Origin: Liolophura sinensis
Lineage: Eukaryota > Mollusca > Polyplacophora > Chitonida > Chitonidae
Direction: 5' to 3'
NCBI RefSeq assembly: GCF_032854445.1
Contig: NC_088295.1
Span: forward strand, 38,658,510 to 38,722,509
Length of the DNA stretch: 64,000 bases
Shown here: positions 34,881-48,200 of the stretch, piece by piece
How positions within the stretch are numbered: the first letter of the stretch is position 1
Layout of the letters: every line of letters begins with the position of its first letter
Made by a program: the position numbers and the translations under genes
Notes under the pieces: model-generated
Databases searched by the model: none
What the model was told of the DNA's origin: nothing
What the model saw: only the letters and a program-made list of their open reading frames with translations

Positions 34881-37800
34881 TCATAAAGTTTCAATGAATT
34901 TAACACAGTAGCGTTGAAGAGCTATCTATGAATTCTGATCCGAGAAAATGGGTGTCACCTGCGCAGACCGCACTCTGATGCGTTCTGGGAGACCCACAAG
35001 TGAATTTTTTTATCAAGTCTCATGGAACCTGGCTCAGTAGTTCGGGGGATAATATACCGAGAAATCAGTCTGAATTATAACCGCAAGAAAATGGGTCAAC
35101 CATCTCCGGTAAAATATTGTCCCGCAATGTTCATTTTTCACAAGTTTCTATTGGACCGGGGAAATTCGCTAACTTTTATAACGCATCTCAACATATTTCG
35201 GTGAGAGAAGAGCGAACAGACGGACGAAAGTATATGAATACATGACTATGACAATCCCCTTCAATCAAATTGCGGCTAAAAACTATTTTAATACCGTTGA
35301 CAGTGAACGGATCAACCATATCACTATCAATTTCTAGCCCCTCATGATGATTTCTGATTAAGACTTTATACATGATAATGATTCGTAAGATTTTACCTGT
35401 ATTCGCCGTGGCAGTTTACAGACAAGATACATTCTCCGTCAATCCCCTCTGTTTTTCTTTCAGGTAGAAATGGAATATAACGATCGTTGAGTTTTCCAAA
35501 GCTTGTCAGCAAAGTTCTATTTGTGTTGTTTGTCACATATAACTGCACTTGCTGTCCTTCAACAAGCAGCCCCGTTTCGGTTCGGTTCTAGCATTGAAAA
35601 CGGCTTCCTGGAGCCTGCTTTTGACATGTGAGTTGAAATTTCATGGAGTCTCCTTGATGCTTGATTAAACAAGAGGAAACTTGAGAACCAATTTTCCTCC
35701 GATCCTTCGCTTGAAGGTATGTCTCGAACAGTACTCTATTTAAATACAGCTATATTAGTCGCTTAACATTTGCCAACGCGCTGTAAACTACATGTCCTCC
35801 AGTTTGTTTTGGCTCCATCTGTATTCAAACACTGAATCGTACAGTACATTTTATGAGCCTTTCTCCAATGCTTGTAAACTGTTTTACAATGAAAGTTTTG
35901 AAGGTCCCGTAAATCCAATGGCTGGTTCCAGTTAATGACTCCAGCCTCGGTTACACATTACAATGGCGTTACACAAAGCGTAGTTCTGACACAGAAAGAG
36001 CCGTCATGGTTCCGGTATCCCACATTCTGAAGTAAACTGAGGAAATCTCGTAATACTGTTACCATTAGTGGGAAAAGTGGTGGCGATTTGTGTGAAAGAT
36101 TGGGAAAACAAATCACTTCCGCAAACATCAGTCAGTCGATGTTTCTTCCTAATGGCAATGGCAGTAAGCATTACGGTCCCTTTCAGTGCCAGGAACCATA
36201 TAGCCAATCGCTCTGAGTCTGTCTTTCTAGACAGCTGACATCCACTCAGTCTAATAGACGGACCTTTGCACTTAGACTTTGCACACGCTACCCTCATGCA
36301 GTACAACTGGATGCTATTGAGTAGCGATAGCACGCTATGTATCACTACACTAACAAACCAATGACACCATAACAGCACGCGCCAGTGCTGAAAAGCTGAT
36401 AGGCTAGTCTGGGGAGTTCACAGCCTACTAGTCCTATGCCTTTTCTTCTGTGTCCCAGAGAACAATGGTATAAATAGATATGTATATTTAAATCAGTCCC
36501 CAGACGGTATACAAAAAAGTAACTATTCATAAATAGTGTCGACCTCAATGACCACCCTATGGCTGGTTTATTTCTGCTGTTAATGGGATCGATGGACCTA
36601 CTACTTTTAATATCATTGTTTCTTTTCTTTTTTCGCTCACATTTGCACAGACATCTTCACATACGAGTCTCCAAGAAGGTTATTGAAATATGTCATTGAA
36701 TTAACGAAGTTTGCTCTATAGTCCACGTCTGGTTTCTTTCACGACTTGGAAGATTTTCATGGATGCTTCGAATTGTGGTGCTACATTTTCAAGAAGAAAC
36801 AAATGAAGCTTGTCACTCACCCAGGTACATGTATATACATTACACACGAGAAGGTATGCTTCCATACCGTGCATGACTTGGTATGGTATGTCCAATATAT
36901 GTTATGATGATTTACTACATCTCCGAGATGTGAGGACAAGGGTGCTTTATAATTCGCGTAATTGGTGCGTAAATCGTATTCATATACCATTATTTGCCAC
37001 CTTATAGAAACACATTATAAGATCTGCGCTATACTTTTCAGGAATGAAGACCGCTCTCTTTAAAACTTTCTGATGGACGTTTCTTCCTAAATATGCAAAG
37101 CTCTCGTGATGAATGTCCGTTTTCTGTCGTAAGGGAAGTCTACCAGCTCTTGGTAAATGGGGTCACGGGCTTGAACCCATGATTCCGCTTGGCGGCTTTA
37201 AGTCAGGGGGGTTATCATGTACCTTTACAGTTGCGATGGTTTCTCCCCGGCTCTGTCTTGTATAAGCTGACTCTAAAACTCCGCAAACTCAGATGGTCTT
37301 AGACTGAAGACATAGGACAAAGGGCTGTTCAGTTTTCTTGGCAGGAATTTATAGAGCTTTAAACCTATGTAATTTGAACAGTCGGCAATGGACATTTCGG
37401 CTTTCTAAAAAAAATTCTGATTTCAAACCATTTACTGAATATGGGATCTTTATACATGTATATCATAATCACTGTTTTCTGAGATCGTATAACTTTCTCT
37501 TCTACTTGCTTTTACTCCCAAGTTCATTAACAATCTGTTACATGATTCAGGTCGATAGAACAGCCACAAACATACAAACATGAAGATCAGACTACCAGAA
37601 CCCATTCACTCTCCGGCCATTTCTGCGTCTAATCCAATTCGAATTGTTCAATTTCGAATGTTGTCGTCGTGGTAGTTGCGTGCTCTATTGATATAGCAGC
37701 TTAACACAGCTTCTAGAAATTATGCTCTCTTAAGGCTCTTATTATTGAAGATAATTCGATCTCTTGCTCTTTAAACAATCGTGGCCAGCCATGATGAGCA

Positions 37801-39029
37801 CTGGTTTGAACGAGATTACATAAGTCGATCAATCCAAAACAATTTCATTATTTGTTCAAGTCGTCTGGTCCCAGGGAAGCCCACGCAAATGTACCACATG
37901 ATATATAACCGACTACTCCTAGCATTTACCTTACAGAGAAAGTGCCCTATATCACACCAGTCAGAATTACATATGGTATTTTACATACTTTATTACACAT
38001 GTGCACACATCGTGCCATATTACATAACCTGCATCACACACAGGCATTACACATAGCCCAGCATGTATCATGCACACATCCTGGCACATTACCAACTGAG
38101 CTCCATATTGCGCAATACTGTACGACACATATCATATATATAATATATATTCACCCACGTACTGAAACCCCAAGGATTCATTCATTCATTCACACACGCA
38201 CTGAGCCGCCTGAAGACAAGGCCTGTATGGCACAATCTCTCACATAGGCCTACATACACTCTCTACAAGAACTACTCATGCAGAATACATAACCTGCATT
38301 TCATAAATAGATGACATCACATCATACATCTGAAACATGGTTCCCGGGATAACGTCCTTACCTTATACCTCCATATTTGCCAGTAAAAGCAGTGACATTT
38401 ACATCGAGAGTTTCAAGCTCTTCAACCACATAGTAACACAGGCTGCCTATATCAGCAGATCTAGCGAATTAAACTGGACAAATATGCACACTTCACAGGA
38501 AACAATTCGAAAAGATAGGCTTACTATTCACGGAGTGAGACTTCCACAAAAAGTATCCGTAGTGTATGATACGTTGATTTTGGCGTGAAAATAAAAACAT
38601 TAATCAAATCATCATTTCGTTTTCATTTTTTCGGGTTAGTTGTAATGCAATATCTTCTTGTTTCATTTTCTTTTTCCTTTCCAGACATAGAACAAAGTCT
38701 GTTGCTGGGCGATAAATATGGTTTATGGACGTAAAATAAGCGTACGTTAAAACAGGCATAAAGATGCGCTTGGTGCATTCTCCGCATATACTCCTGACAC
38801 GCATATGCCCTACGCTGTACGTTCGCTTACGTCGCTGCCACCAACAGAAAAGCTTGACCTTTAGAGCCTGTACGACGCACATAGGCTTGTTTAAGATTAG
38901 ACTCACCAATGGTTTCCATTTCTCCAATTGTGAAGTTTGTTTAGTATATGTATGCTTACAATTTTACTTCGTAAGTTTAGTCATACGGCGTCGAACATTC
39001 ATCAGGTTAGTATACTGTATCTTCTAGTG
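34881..39029. other. No gene or mobile element recognised
   Basis: Short ORFs only, none with recognisable domains. A CA/TG-rich, His/Thr-coding stretch at about 37940-38240 looks like low-complexity sequence. Confidence 0.45.
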
Positions 39030-39256
39030 GAAGGGCGAGGCCATGCCGCCAAAGTGCTGCCGAAGAAAACAGACATGACATTCCTCCCAGTCACATTATA
39101 CTGACACCGAGTGCACCAGTGCCGTTTCCTTGCAACCTCTCAAAGTTGAGCGCCAAGCGAGGCAGCAACAAGTACTTAGTATAAACAGATCCGGGTTTGA
39201 TCCCCGATCTCCCGTCTTCGAGGTGGACGCTCAAACCATTAGGCCACCGAAGCCGT
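39030..39256 (-). mobile_element. SINE-like element, family 2, with clear tRNA-like head
   Basis: On the minus strand it starts 'ggcttcggtggcctaatggt' (box A-like) and contains 'ggggatcaaacccgg' (box B-like). The family-2 body follows. Confidence 0.8.
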
Positions 39257-40820
39257 CTTTATAGATGTACATACAAGCATGTAAATGTTCATACAGCTTT
39301 ATAAAAATGAATAATAACTTTTAAAACACAGTCTTTGTTACAGCTTGGTGTGGGGGTTATTTATTTGTAACAAGGAGGAATGGTAATCACATGCACGTGA
39401 GTGGCACTAACAAGTCGACATAACAAATACAGTACAGGCGCTCACGATTATTTGGAAACACACGTGACGCCACTCTAGCATAGCCACTCGTGTGACGTTA
39501 TTCGCAGTTATTGTTATGTGACTTGCCCTCATAGGCTGGCGACACCTGTGTTTCTGCCCAGTCTGAGCGCCCATAGAGTGGTTATAGACATAGAGATGTC
39601 TTCCAATGTCGTGCCAACATTGGATTTGTAGGCCTGCCTTATGACATGCTGAAGTATGCTTTCACTGACAAGCTTTGAAAGGTATTATCCACTTCATCCA
39701 CAGGAAATTATTTGTGAATACATTTACCGAACGTTTTCCAAGGCACAAAAGCACTGTATATGGATTCGAATCAACCAGTTTAAACCTAGCAGTCTTGTTG
39801 GTTAGCATATATTGTGTCTAAGCCTACTGACCGCTAAAGGTCGATGACATTGAGAAAACAAATCGAAGGTGCCCTTTAGGAATTCGGGTAAAGCTTATTA
39901 ATCTGTTTTTAACCTTGAGAACTTCGACTACGGATTTTTGTACAAGATAAAAGTATAATAGCTATATAGTCAGAGGTCTGTTAGCTGGAACTAATATCAA
40001 TATTTCATAGATTTCTGGGAGAAAATGTGTCAGGCACCCCTGGTCAGAGGACTGTAGGCTTCAATAGGCTTGGTATGTGCTCGATGGTCTGACAATCAGA
40101 TATTGTAACTTAACAAAAACTCTCAGTGACGTTTCCAGGAATTTTCAGCCGACAACGCTGACAATTACTTCAGGTCACGCATAAATTTGATCATCGTGGT
40201 TGTGTTTAGGACATACTGATTATATGTCACTGTTTTTGTGTGTAGCTTGCGAAAAATGACTTAAAAGTCGATCACAGAAGAGCAATTTTGGAGGCAAATA
40301 AATGTCATGAGATATCACCTCATTTCACAGTTTACCTTAAGTGAACCATTTATATCATGTTCATGTGTTTTTACCCCACATTCAAGAATATTTCACTAAC
40401 ATAATGGCAACCACAAAGCCATTTCTGAAAATTTGAAATACGATTATAGAGCTTACTTTTGGGTCATAAAAATTAAAATCTTGACCACTATATAAATGGG
40501 AGGGAGAGGAGGGGGGGGGGGGGCTAGTGGTTAGTGTGCAAGTTAGTAGCGCAATGACACTGGAGAAAATAATCACAAAACGGTTTATCTTTATATATTT
40601 AAGCTTTCAAAACAAAAAACTTAGATTCGACAGCAAGGCTACCAAACACCTTGCCTGTAGAAAAAAACATGAATGAAAACCTTTCTCTGAATACATAAAG
40701 TACTGAAGTCATGAATTTGGTAACTTATGGTAAGTAATATTCGTACAACTCACCAATGATGAAACATCCCAGTAGTGTTACTGCGCTCTACATGTGTGCA
40801 AAACTTAAGCTCAATAGAGG
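39257..40820. other. No gene; SINE remnant
   Basis: Segment 40375-40430 resembles the family-1 3' part. A poly-G tract and 'gctagtggttagtgtgcaag' at about 40500-40560 may be its decayed head. The segment 39390-39560 has several CACGTG-like words and short inverted repeats. Confidence 0.45.
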
Positions 40821-40824
40821 AAAG

Positions 40825-40960
40825 CAACCTGCGAATGTTCATGAGTTTCCCTAGGGCTCTGTCTGGTTTCTCCTACCATAATGCTTGCCGCCGTCGTATA
40901 AATGAAATATTCTTGAGTACATCATAAAACACCACTCAAATAAATAAATAAACAAAGAAA
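40825..40960 (+). mobile_element. 5'-truncated SINE, family 1
   Basis: From 'agcaacctgcgaatg' to 'aacaccactcaaataaataa'. Head missing. Confidence 0.85.
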
Positions 40961-41730
40961 TAAACATATAAATACATTTAGTGCCTTTTTAAGATACCAC
41001 CCGACATTTGTTTTAACCGCTCAGTGTATGATGTACATGTAAGCTACGAGCTAAAAAGACGCAAAATGACAATAGCTGCAAATAATAGTAAGGGGTTTGG
41101 TGCCGTTTTGCCTACTGGATCCTGCTTTAGGTGAAAGGTATGAGGCGCACATTTAAAGGCAGGATGTCAAAAATATTACAGATCGACCGGCATCGCCATC
41201 CTCATATAGACCTGATCAATTGCAGGTAAAACATAATTTACCAGGAAATAGATTTAAGCAAAATTGCAGCAAGAAATGTCTCGGATGCACAAGACCTAAT
41301 TGTTACTCACACTCCGTTTCCCATTAACACTTTTTGGTTATATATATGGATACAGTCCTTTCTCCATCAGTTTAGAACATATGAACAAGACTTCCCGTGT
41401 TTCAAAGGTTAAGGGTATACTGATGTGGCATTTATCGAAAAATGTGCATATCTATATTTGACTATCTTTGCCCCTATTTTACAAGGAACAACAACCAACC
41501 CATCAAATTACTCCTCAGTAACACATAGAGTACACAGGCCATATCAAGACTATAGGCCTACACTAATGAAACCAGACACAACCAGCTGACTGTCTGCCCA
41601 TCAGTTTGTGGATCAGTCAAATTTTCGACATCCTATGTTTACAGGTGCCATTGACCTGATTTCAAACAACATCAACATCTGGTGGGAATCATCATCCATG
41701 AAAATCATGTCCAAAGCCACACAGACACCT

Positions 41731-41997
41731 ATTTATTTATTTATTTGATTGGTGTTTTACGCCGTACTCAAGAATATTTCATTTATACGACTGCGGCCAG
41801 CATTATGGTGGGTGGAAACTGGGCACAGCCCGGGGGAAACCCACGACCATCCGCAGGTTGCTGACAAACCTTCCCACATACGGCCGGAGAGGAAGCCAGC
41901 AAGAGCGGGGCTTGAACTCACAGCGACCACATTGGTGAGAGACACGTGGGTCATTACGCTATGTTAGCGTGGTAACCAACTGAGTCACGTAGGCCCC
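41731..41997 (-). mobile_element. SINE, family 1, full length
   Basis: Complete copy close to consensus, with (TTTA)n tail and head. 'agacaccta' flanks it on both sides, a likely 9-bp target-site duplication. Confidence 0.92.
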
Positions 41998-42071
41998 TAA
42001 GACACCTAAGCAAATCAACAGAGATGCTCCGTCTAACATCAATCAAAATGTCTGTGACTGTACAAATGCAG

Positions 42072-42270
42072 AAATAACTGATTTATTTTTCTTATTTGTT
42101 TTACACTGCACTCGAGACTGTTTCACTTAAACGACGGCATCCAGCATTTTGGTGGAGAGGAACCTGGCAGAGCAAAGGTGGGGGAACAACGCTGGACCAT
42201 TTGCAAGTTACAGGCAAACCTTCCCAAGCTTGACCAGAAAGCAGGTCAGCATGAACTGGACTTGAACTCC
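42072..42270 (-). mobile_element. SINE, family 1, diverged, head truncated
   Basis: Shows 'ttacactgcactcgaga', 'gacggcatccagcattttgg' and 'aactggacttgaactcc', ending at the box B region. Confidence 0.8.
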
Positions 42271-42715
42271 CTTAAGAAATAACTGAAGTAGGTCCTACGT
42301 TACAACTGATAAACCCAAGATATCTATACAGCACTATAATGGCCTAAAACTCTGACAAAAAAAAATGCAATATTTAGAGGCAAACACCGGTCATAACATT
42401 TAAATGACCTACATTTTTGTGATGAATCTTGCAGTTGGATATCATTGTGCCTTATAAACAAACCTCCACACATTTTTCCAAGATCAACAGAACTCTCAGA
42501 ATCAGGCAAAATGAACTTCATCTTAGATGAAATTTTAGGAGTTTTACTGTAATCGTATTGGTTTGGGTACAAATCAATTGCAATGAAATGTTCCTATCGT
42601 TATTGCTTGATGGAAGCTTTTCCTCTGACCAAATGATCCACCCAAATGGTACACTATCCATACCAATACCACAACTAATTCCTCCACAAAGAATTGCCCT
42701 TGTCGTCCAATAAGT

Positions 42716-42969
42716 TATTTATTTATTTATCTGACTGGTGTTTTACGCCGTACTAAAGAATATTTCACTTATACGATGGCAGCCAGCATTATGGTGGGAG
42801 GAAACCAGGCACAGCCTGGGGAAAACCCACGACCATCCGCAGGTTGCTGTACAGCCGAAGAAGAAGCCAGCATGAGTAGGACTTAAACTCACAGCGACCG
42901 CATTGGTGAGAGGCAACTGGGTCATGATGCTGCTCTAGCGCACTAACCAACTCAGCCACGGAGGCCCCC
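42716..42969 (-). mobile_element. SINE, family 1, full length with 13-bp target duplication
   Basis: tcgtccaataagt occurs at 42703-42715 and 42970-42982. The copy is near-consensus, with a short deletion around the 'ccttcccac' block. Confidence 0.95.
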
Positions 42970-42982
42970 TCGTCCAATAAGT

Positions 42983-44739
42983 GTAACATTCCTGAGGACT
43001 GTCAAAAGCCGTGATCAAACAATTAAATACAGTAAAGAATACAATGTAAATAAGATCATCTCCTGAGCCAAGTAAGAAATTCAGACAGACAAACAAGGGT
43101 TTAGATTCAGAAAGATTATTTTACTGATTTTGTATAAAATCTAAGCATGATAATGATATGAGTGTTGTGAAGTTTAATATACATAAATGCATTGGACAGA
43201 TAGAGTTCATCAGTAAGTAAATGAACATTCTTATAGGCTACCATTCGTTCTCAATGACACAAAATGTGCTGTCAGAAACAGTTGAACAATGATGGCCAAA
43301 ACATCTCAATTTCTGTGAACACCATATTAATTCAAAATGACAAAAGAAAAAAACCCAAACATTTCTAGAATGCGAAACCTGGCAATATTTTACAGAAGTA
43401 TCACCTTCACAGAGAATCAAAATAACTTAAAATATTCTCAGACGACTATACTATTGCAGATAAAATAAAACTTCCTCCTCGGTGCATATGTAGTGTAACA
43501 TGCTAACCAGCATACACTGTCAGAATACTGTGCTTGCTCTGCTGCCCTTACAAAAGTACTTTACAATGGCTGTGCATCATGATGAATAAGAAAACCTAAG
43601 TGCACAAATCATACTATACACACACCCAGTGTTAAAACTTACTGATGCAAGCCTAAACAGTCTTAACAACAACAACAAAACCACACACACATTCACAAAT
43701 GTAAGACTCCTGTGTTCATAACCAATCAACTACCTGGATAAACATACTGACGAAAAAAAAAAACTGATTTTGACCAGTTGAAATTAGCACCTTGGGTATG
43801 ATTGGTCAATTTTGTGAGACATACATGTTGGTTAAAATTCAATTTTCAGAACATAAAACATCTGTGAATGAACAGCAGTTACAGATTAACACATCTTGTT
43901 AACAGTGGAGATAGTAAAAATCAGTCAAATTTGTGCATTGACAAATGTACTTTCTTGCACATCAAGAACCCTTTCAACAAGTAACACTACAGGGAGGTAA
44001 TCACAAGCGTGAACAATGACATATCAAAAGTTAGCTCCCTTTAGTCCACCTGGTTCTCATGAAGACCATTTAGCCAGGCTATTTAACAGCATCATTCCAT
44101 GATAACTCTAAAAGCTGTTAATTTAGCTCACAACGCTGTCAACATCACTCTGTGGACACATTTACACTGTACTTTATCCAAGACAGTGTAAAATCACAAC
44201 CTTAATAGCGACACACTGATGGTAAAACACAAATTTCTGGCTAAAAAATGGAAGGGCATATAAATGAGTGTCCAGCATTTGTACATGGTACATGAAGAGT
44301 ATCGCACATAATCAACTGCGAGTATATAAAACCAATCACAAGACTGTGCGATTACGTGCCTGATTGACATGAACAAGTGCACCCAAAAGCCTGTTGAAAA
44401 ATTCACCCTCAACCGTAAGAAAAATTACCTTATTTTGGTGGGTGGTGATAATTATTTGGCACTCAGAGATTTGACAGCAAAAATTAAGCAACACTGTCCA
44501 CTCAATATTCTGTTTCGAAAATTTAAATGTCTATACCACAGCATGTGAGTTGTTCAAATCATGGCAGTGGCTTGCTTTCCTCATATTGCCTTGGCGATGT
44601 GCTCTTCCTGTGGATTCTGATGCTGGTTAAACCTGAACAAATGGTGATTTCAAAGCTGAAGGTCATCCTTTGAAATATCCAATATTTTTAATATCACTGC
44701 TTGATGGCAGGACTCATTCAGTTGGTTCTTCTATTCTAT
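42983..44739. other. No gene; downstream of the dystrophin gene
   Basis: AT-rich, no repeat array. A 22-bp segment beginning 'tcagagatttgacagcaaaa' near 44463 recurs near 45519. Confidence 0.45.
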
Positions 44740-44745
44740 TTTATT
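44740..44745 (-). terminator. Candidate polyadenylation signal of dystrophin
   Basis: AATAAA on the minus strand about 300 bases past the stop at 45043-45045. Confidence 0.45.
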
Positions 44746-45042
44746 GGCTCTGTTCATTGACTGTCCTCGAACATGTGACTGGTCTCAAGAGCCAACAGGA
44801 CCCGCCAGGCCAGCAGCTGCCTTCGACTGGAACACGTTATCATCTTGAGATAAACAGCAGGTGTCATCCATCCCTCGAACATTAACAGGAGAACATCACT
44901 GCTTGTGCATAATTGTGGCAGTCAGTTGTTGGATTCCTTGTACGTGTTGCTGTGCAGACTACTTTTGGAGCATATCCAGCAGTGTAGCAGGACGGTTAGT
45001 GTACAATGTATACTCCTTCCACAAGAGCTCCCCTATGGATGA

Positions 45043-45200
45043 TCACTTGGGTGCTGATTTTGGGGGTTGTTTCTGGGGCGTCTGTGTACCCTCATCCTCC
45101 TGCCCACTGCCGTCCTCGTCAGTCATGACAGTGACCAGCGTACCCACTGCCTTCCCAACCTGGCCAGCCATGTGGAACAGGTTGCCTACGTTATTGGTGC
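45043..45200 (-). CDS. DMD: Dystrophin last coding exon
   Basis: Acceptor CTGCAG, phase 1 in, stop TGA at 45045-45043. Encodes the hydrophobic [22 protein letters not shown] block, then an acidic and Pro/Gln/Lys-rich extension. The block matches the hydrophobic 31-residue end produced in vertebrates when exon 78 is skipped (from memory). Confidence 0.92.
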
Positions 45201-48200
45201 CTGCAGTGGAATAAAACACACAATAAAGTCTTAACTCACAATAATGTCTAAACACACAATAATGTCTAAACACACAATAATGTCTTAACTCACAATAATG
45301 TCCTTAACACACAATAATGTCTAAACACACAATAATGTCTTAACTCACAATAATGTCTTAACACAATAATGTCTAAACACACAATAATGTCTAAACACAC
45401 AATAATGTCTAAAAATTCAGAGAATCTATATCCCATGCTACATGTATATATGCGCACTTACACATGAAACTGATCTGTGGTTCACAACGTCAAATCTGAA
45501 AACCACGTTTTACATTGTCAGAGATTTGACAGCAAAAATCATTTTTTAGAGGACTATTTTTGTGAAAACCAAACCATGACAGATGAAGGAAATATGACAC
45601 CAGGAGAAAATATTTCTTCCCTACAGACTTACAGGCTTTCTATAAAAGCCTTTCATTAAAATGATTTTTTGACCACGAAGTTGTGTTTTGTAACTGATAT
45701 ATTTCACCCCACTGAGTTAAAATTTAGTGACTGAAAAATCATTTCACAGAAATTTTTAAGCAGTCTATCATAACATGACGACAAAGTTTCACCTTTCGGT
45801 TTAGAGTCCATGCCAGATGCATCTCTTCTTCTCCCGTCCATATCCTCATCCTGACTTGTGTCTATAAGGTAGATAGATCTTTATTGCATTGGGCCAATTA
45901 CTCCATGAATATATACATAATATTGTCAGGTATAATATAGCATGGCGAACAGTTGTCAGAAGGGGGTGGGGAGGGTGGGGTTCAATCATTTGAGATTATA
46001 CTGATTCTTCATTTTAAATGCTGTACATAAAAACATCGTCAATGTTCTAACAATAGCCACATTGCTACCAGTCATTAACTGAGTAAACTTTTCCATACCA
46101 GGATATCTGTATTTATATATCTGATTGGTGTTTTATGCTGTTCTCAAGAATATTTCACTTATACGACTGCGGCCAAGATTATTGTTGGGGGGGGGGGGGG
46201 GTGGAGGGGACATGGCACAGCCCGGGGGAAACCCACGACCATCCGCAGCTGGCTGGCAGACCTTCCCACATATTGCCGAAGAGAGATGATATCTGCAAAA
46301 ATATGTATCTATACAGTATTTCCTCAATTCAACATACAAGAGGAAAACCAATGGGAAATGACATTCATCTTGGGTGGCATTTGCAATGTCTATATGTACA
46401 TTTCCTTTCTATGAAGGGTATTTTGTTTGGTTTATTTCATCTACCTACTTCAGCCTTAAGATTGTATGAAGAGTACAACAGTTAAGTCACTGCGATTCAG
46501 AAATGTTTACTGTGACCATTTCGATATATGGTTTCATCTCATTTGAGACACATGTTAATAAAACACTTATCTTAAAATCCACAGCTAACAGACAAACTTG
46601 AGCCCAGCAATAAAGTTCACAAATGTGCCAGTAAACATCCTGGTCAATAATGCGACACTGGAGGCATATTTTTTAACCAAATTATAATTCAAATAAGTCC
46701 AGCCAGGTGTATGATAATTTTACTGGTTTACCAATGGACACATCTGATCCAGACTTCCAATCAAAAGAGTCAGAATAGTACCTGGATCTACCTCAGCTGA
46801 AGCACTTTACATGGTTTTACACAAAATTCCATGGTTTTCAATTCCTTTATAACCCTGAGATTATACAGGCTACAATGGCTAATCCAACGACTGCCAATTT
46901 ATACATATGGGATATACTAAATCAAGCTTTCAGAGACCTGCTGTCTTTATGTACCTGCCAATACAGTATTAAAATTCTGCCCATATAAGGGAATTTATAA
47001 AGGCACATAAATGTATGAAAATACCACGTAGATTTATTTACTAGGACAGTATCCTACATTCAAACAAAGCTAAAAGAATACAGAACTCTCTGAATCAGGC
47101 CAAATGTACAACATCCTCATGGGAAAAATTGAAAAGTCATACATCTGATATCCCATCCATCAAATCAATGCACAGTGCTACATTTCTCGCTGGGCAGGCG
47201 TGGTCACTCTTCACACAATCTTAAGGCTTTTCAGTGGACTCACCTCCGTTGATGTGTAGTGTTAAGTCTGGTTGTCTGGAGACATTTCCTGAGCCCACAG
47301 AAGTGGAGGTGTTGGTGTATGGTGAGGTAGGTAAGGAGGAACTAGTAGTTGAGAACATACTTCTCTCCTGAGGCTGCAGGAAAAAAAAAACACAGCACAA
47401 TATACATGTAATTTTTGATGCTTCATTTTATTACTCGTATGACACTGATTTTCCACAGATAAAATGTAATTAATGAGCAAAACTATATTCATGTTTGAAT
47501 ATAAAGCTTTAACTGTGAAATCATTATAAAACAACTCTGTAACATACATAGTATATTTTACTATCACTAAATTATGCAAAACAACAAGCGAGTCAACAGC
47601 TGGGGATTACTGGCCTGATTTCCAATGATGCGGTTGAAATATTGCAGATGTGACATAATCAGTCACTTCAACGGATATAATATTCTGTGAAAAGTTCACA
47701 AAACGAGTATTGAATTCCCACCTGGTCCAAAAGTTGTCTCAATCGCTGTAACTGGGCCTCTAACTGACGGTTGTGATCTTCTAAAATTTGCATACGGGCC
47801 TCGAGACGGCCCTTGTGTTGGCGTAACAGTTTAGCTTCGGCAATCATTTCTGCGTCCCTATCCACGGCCTCAAATGCTTCATCCTCCATATGGCTGTCAT
47901 CCTCATCATGAACCAGTTTTAACCGGTCGTACTCTGCTTGTAAATTTCTGAAATGGGCACGCATTTAGTTTTATGGGTATTTCGTTTCATGCAGTTATTT
48001 CATACACTTTTTTTGTTTTGAATATTTTATTTTAATTACCGGTATCCTTCTTGTGTACTTCACACATGCATGGTGCATATCAATCAAGGAATATTCTGAA
48101 GGCATTATACTGCCTTCATCAAGAAAAGAAGGCTTATTTTTTAGACCTGCAGCTAATAAACCACAAAAGATACAGTTCCATCCTCCAAAGTCAAAGGATA

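Noticed and set aside
47262..47579. 105-codon ORF overlapping a dystrophin exon
   Set aside because: Wrong frame over the exon at 47244-47373 extended into intron.
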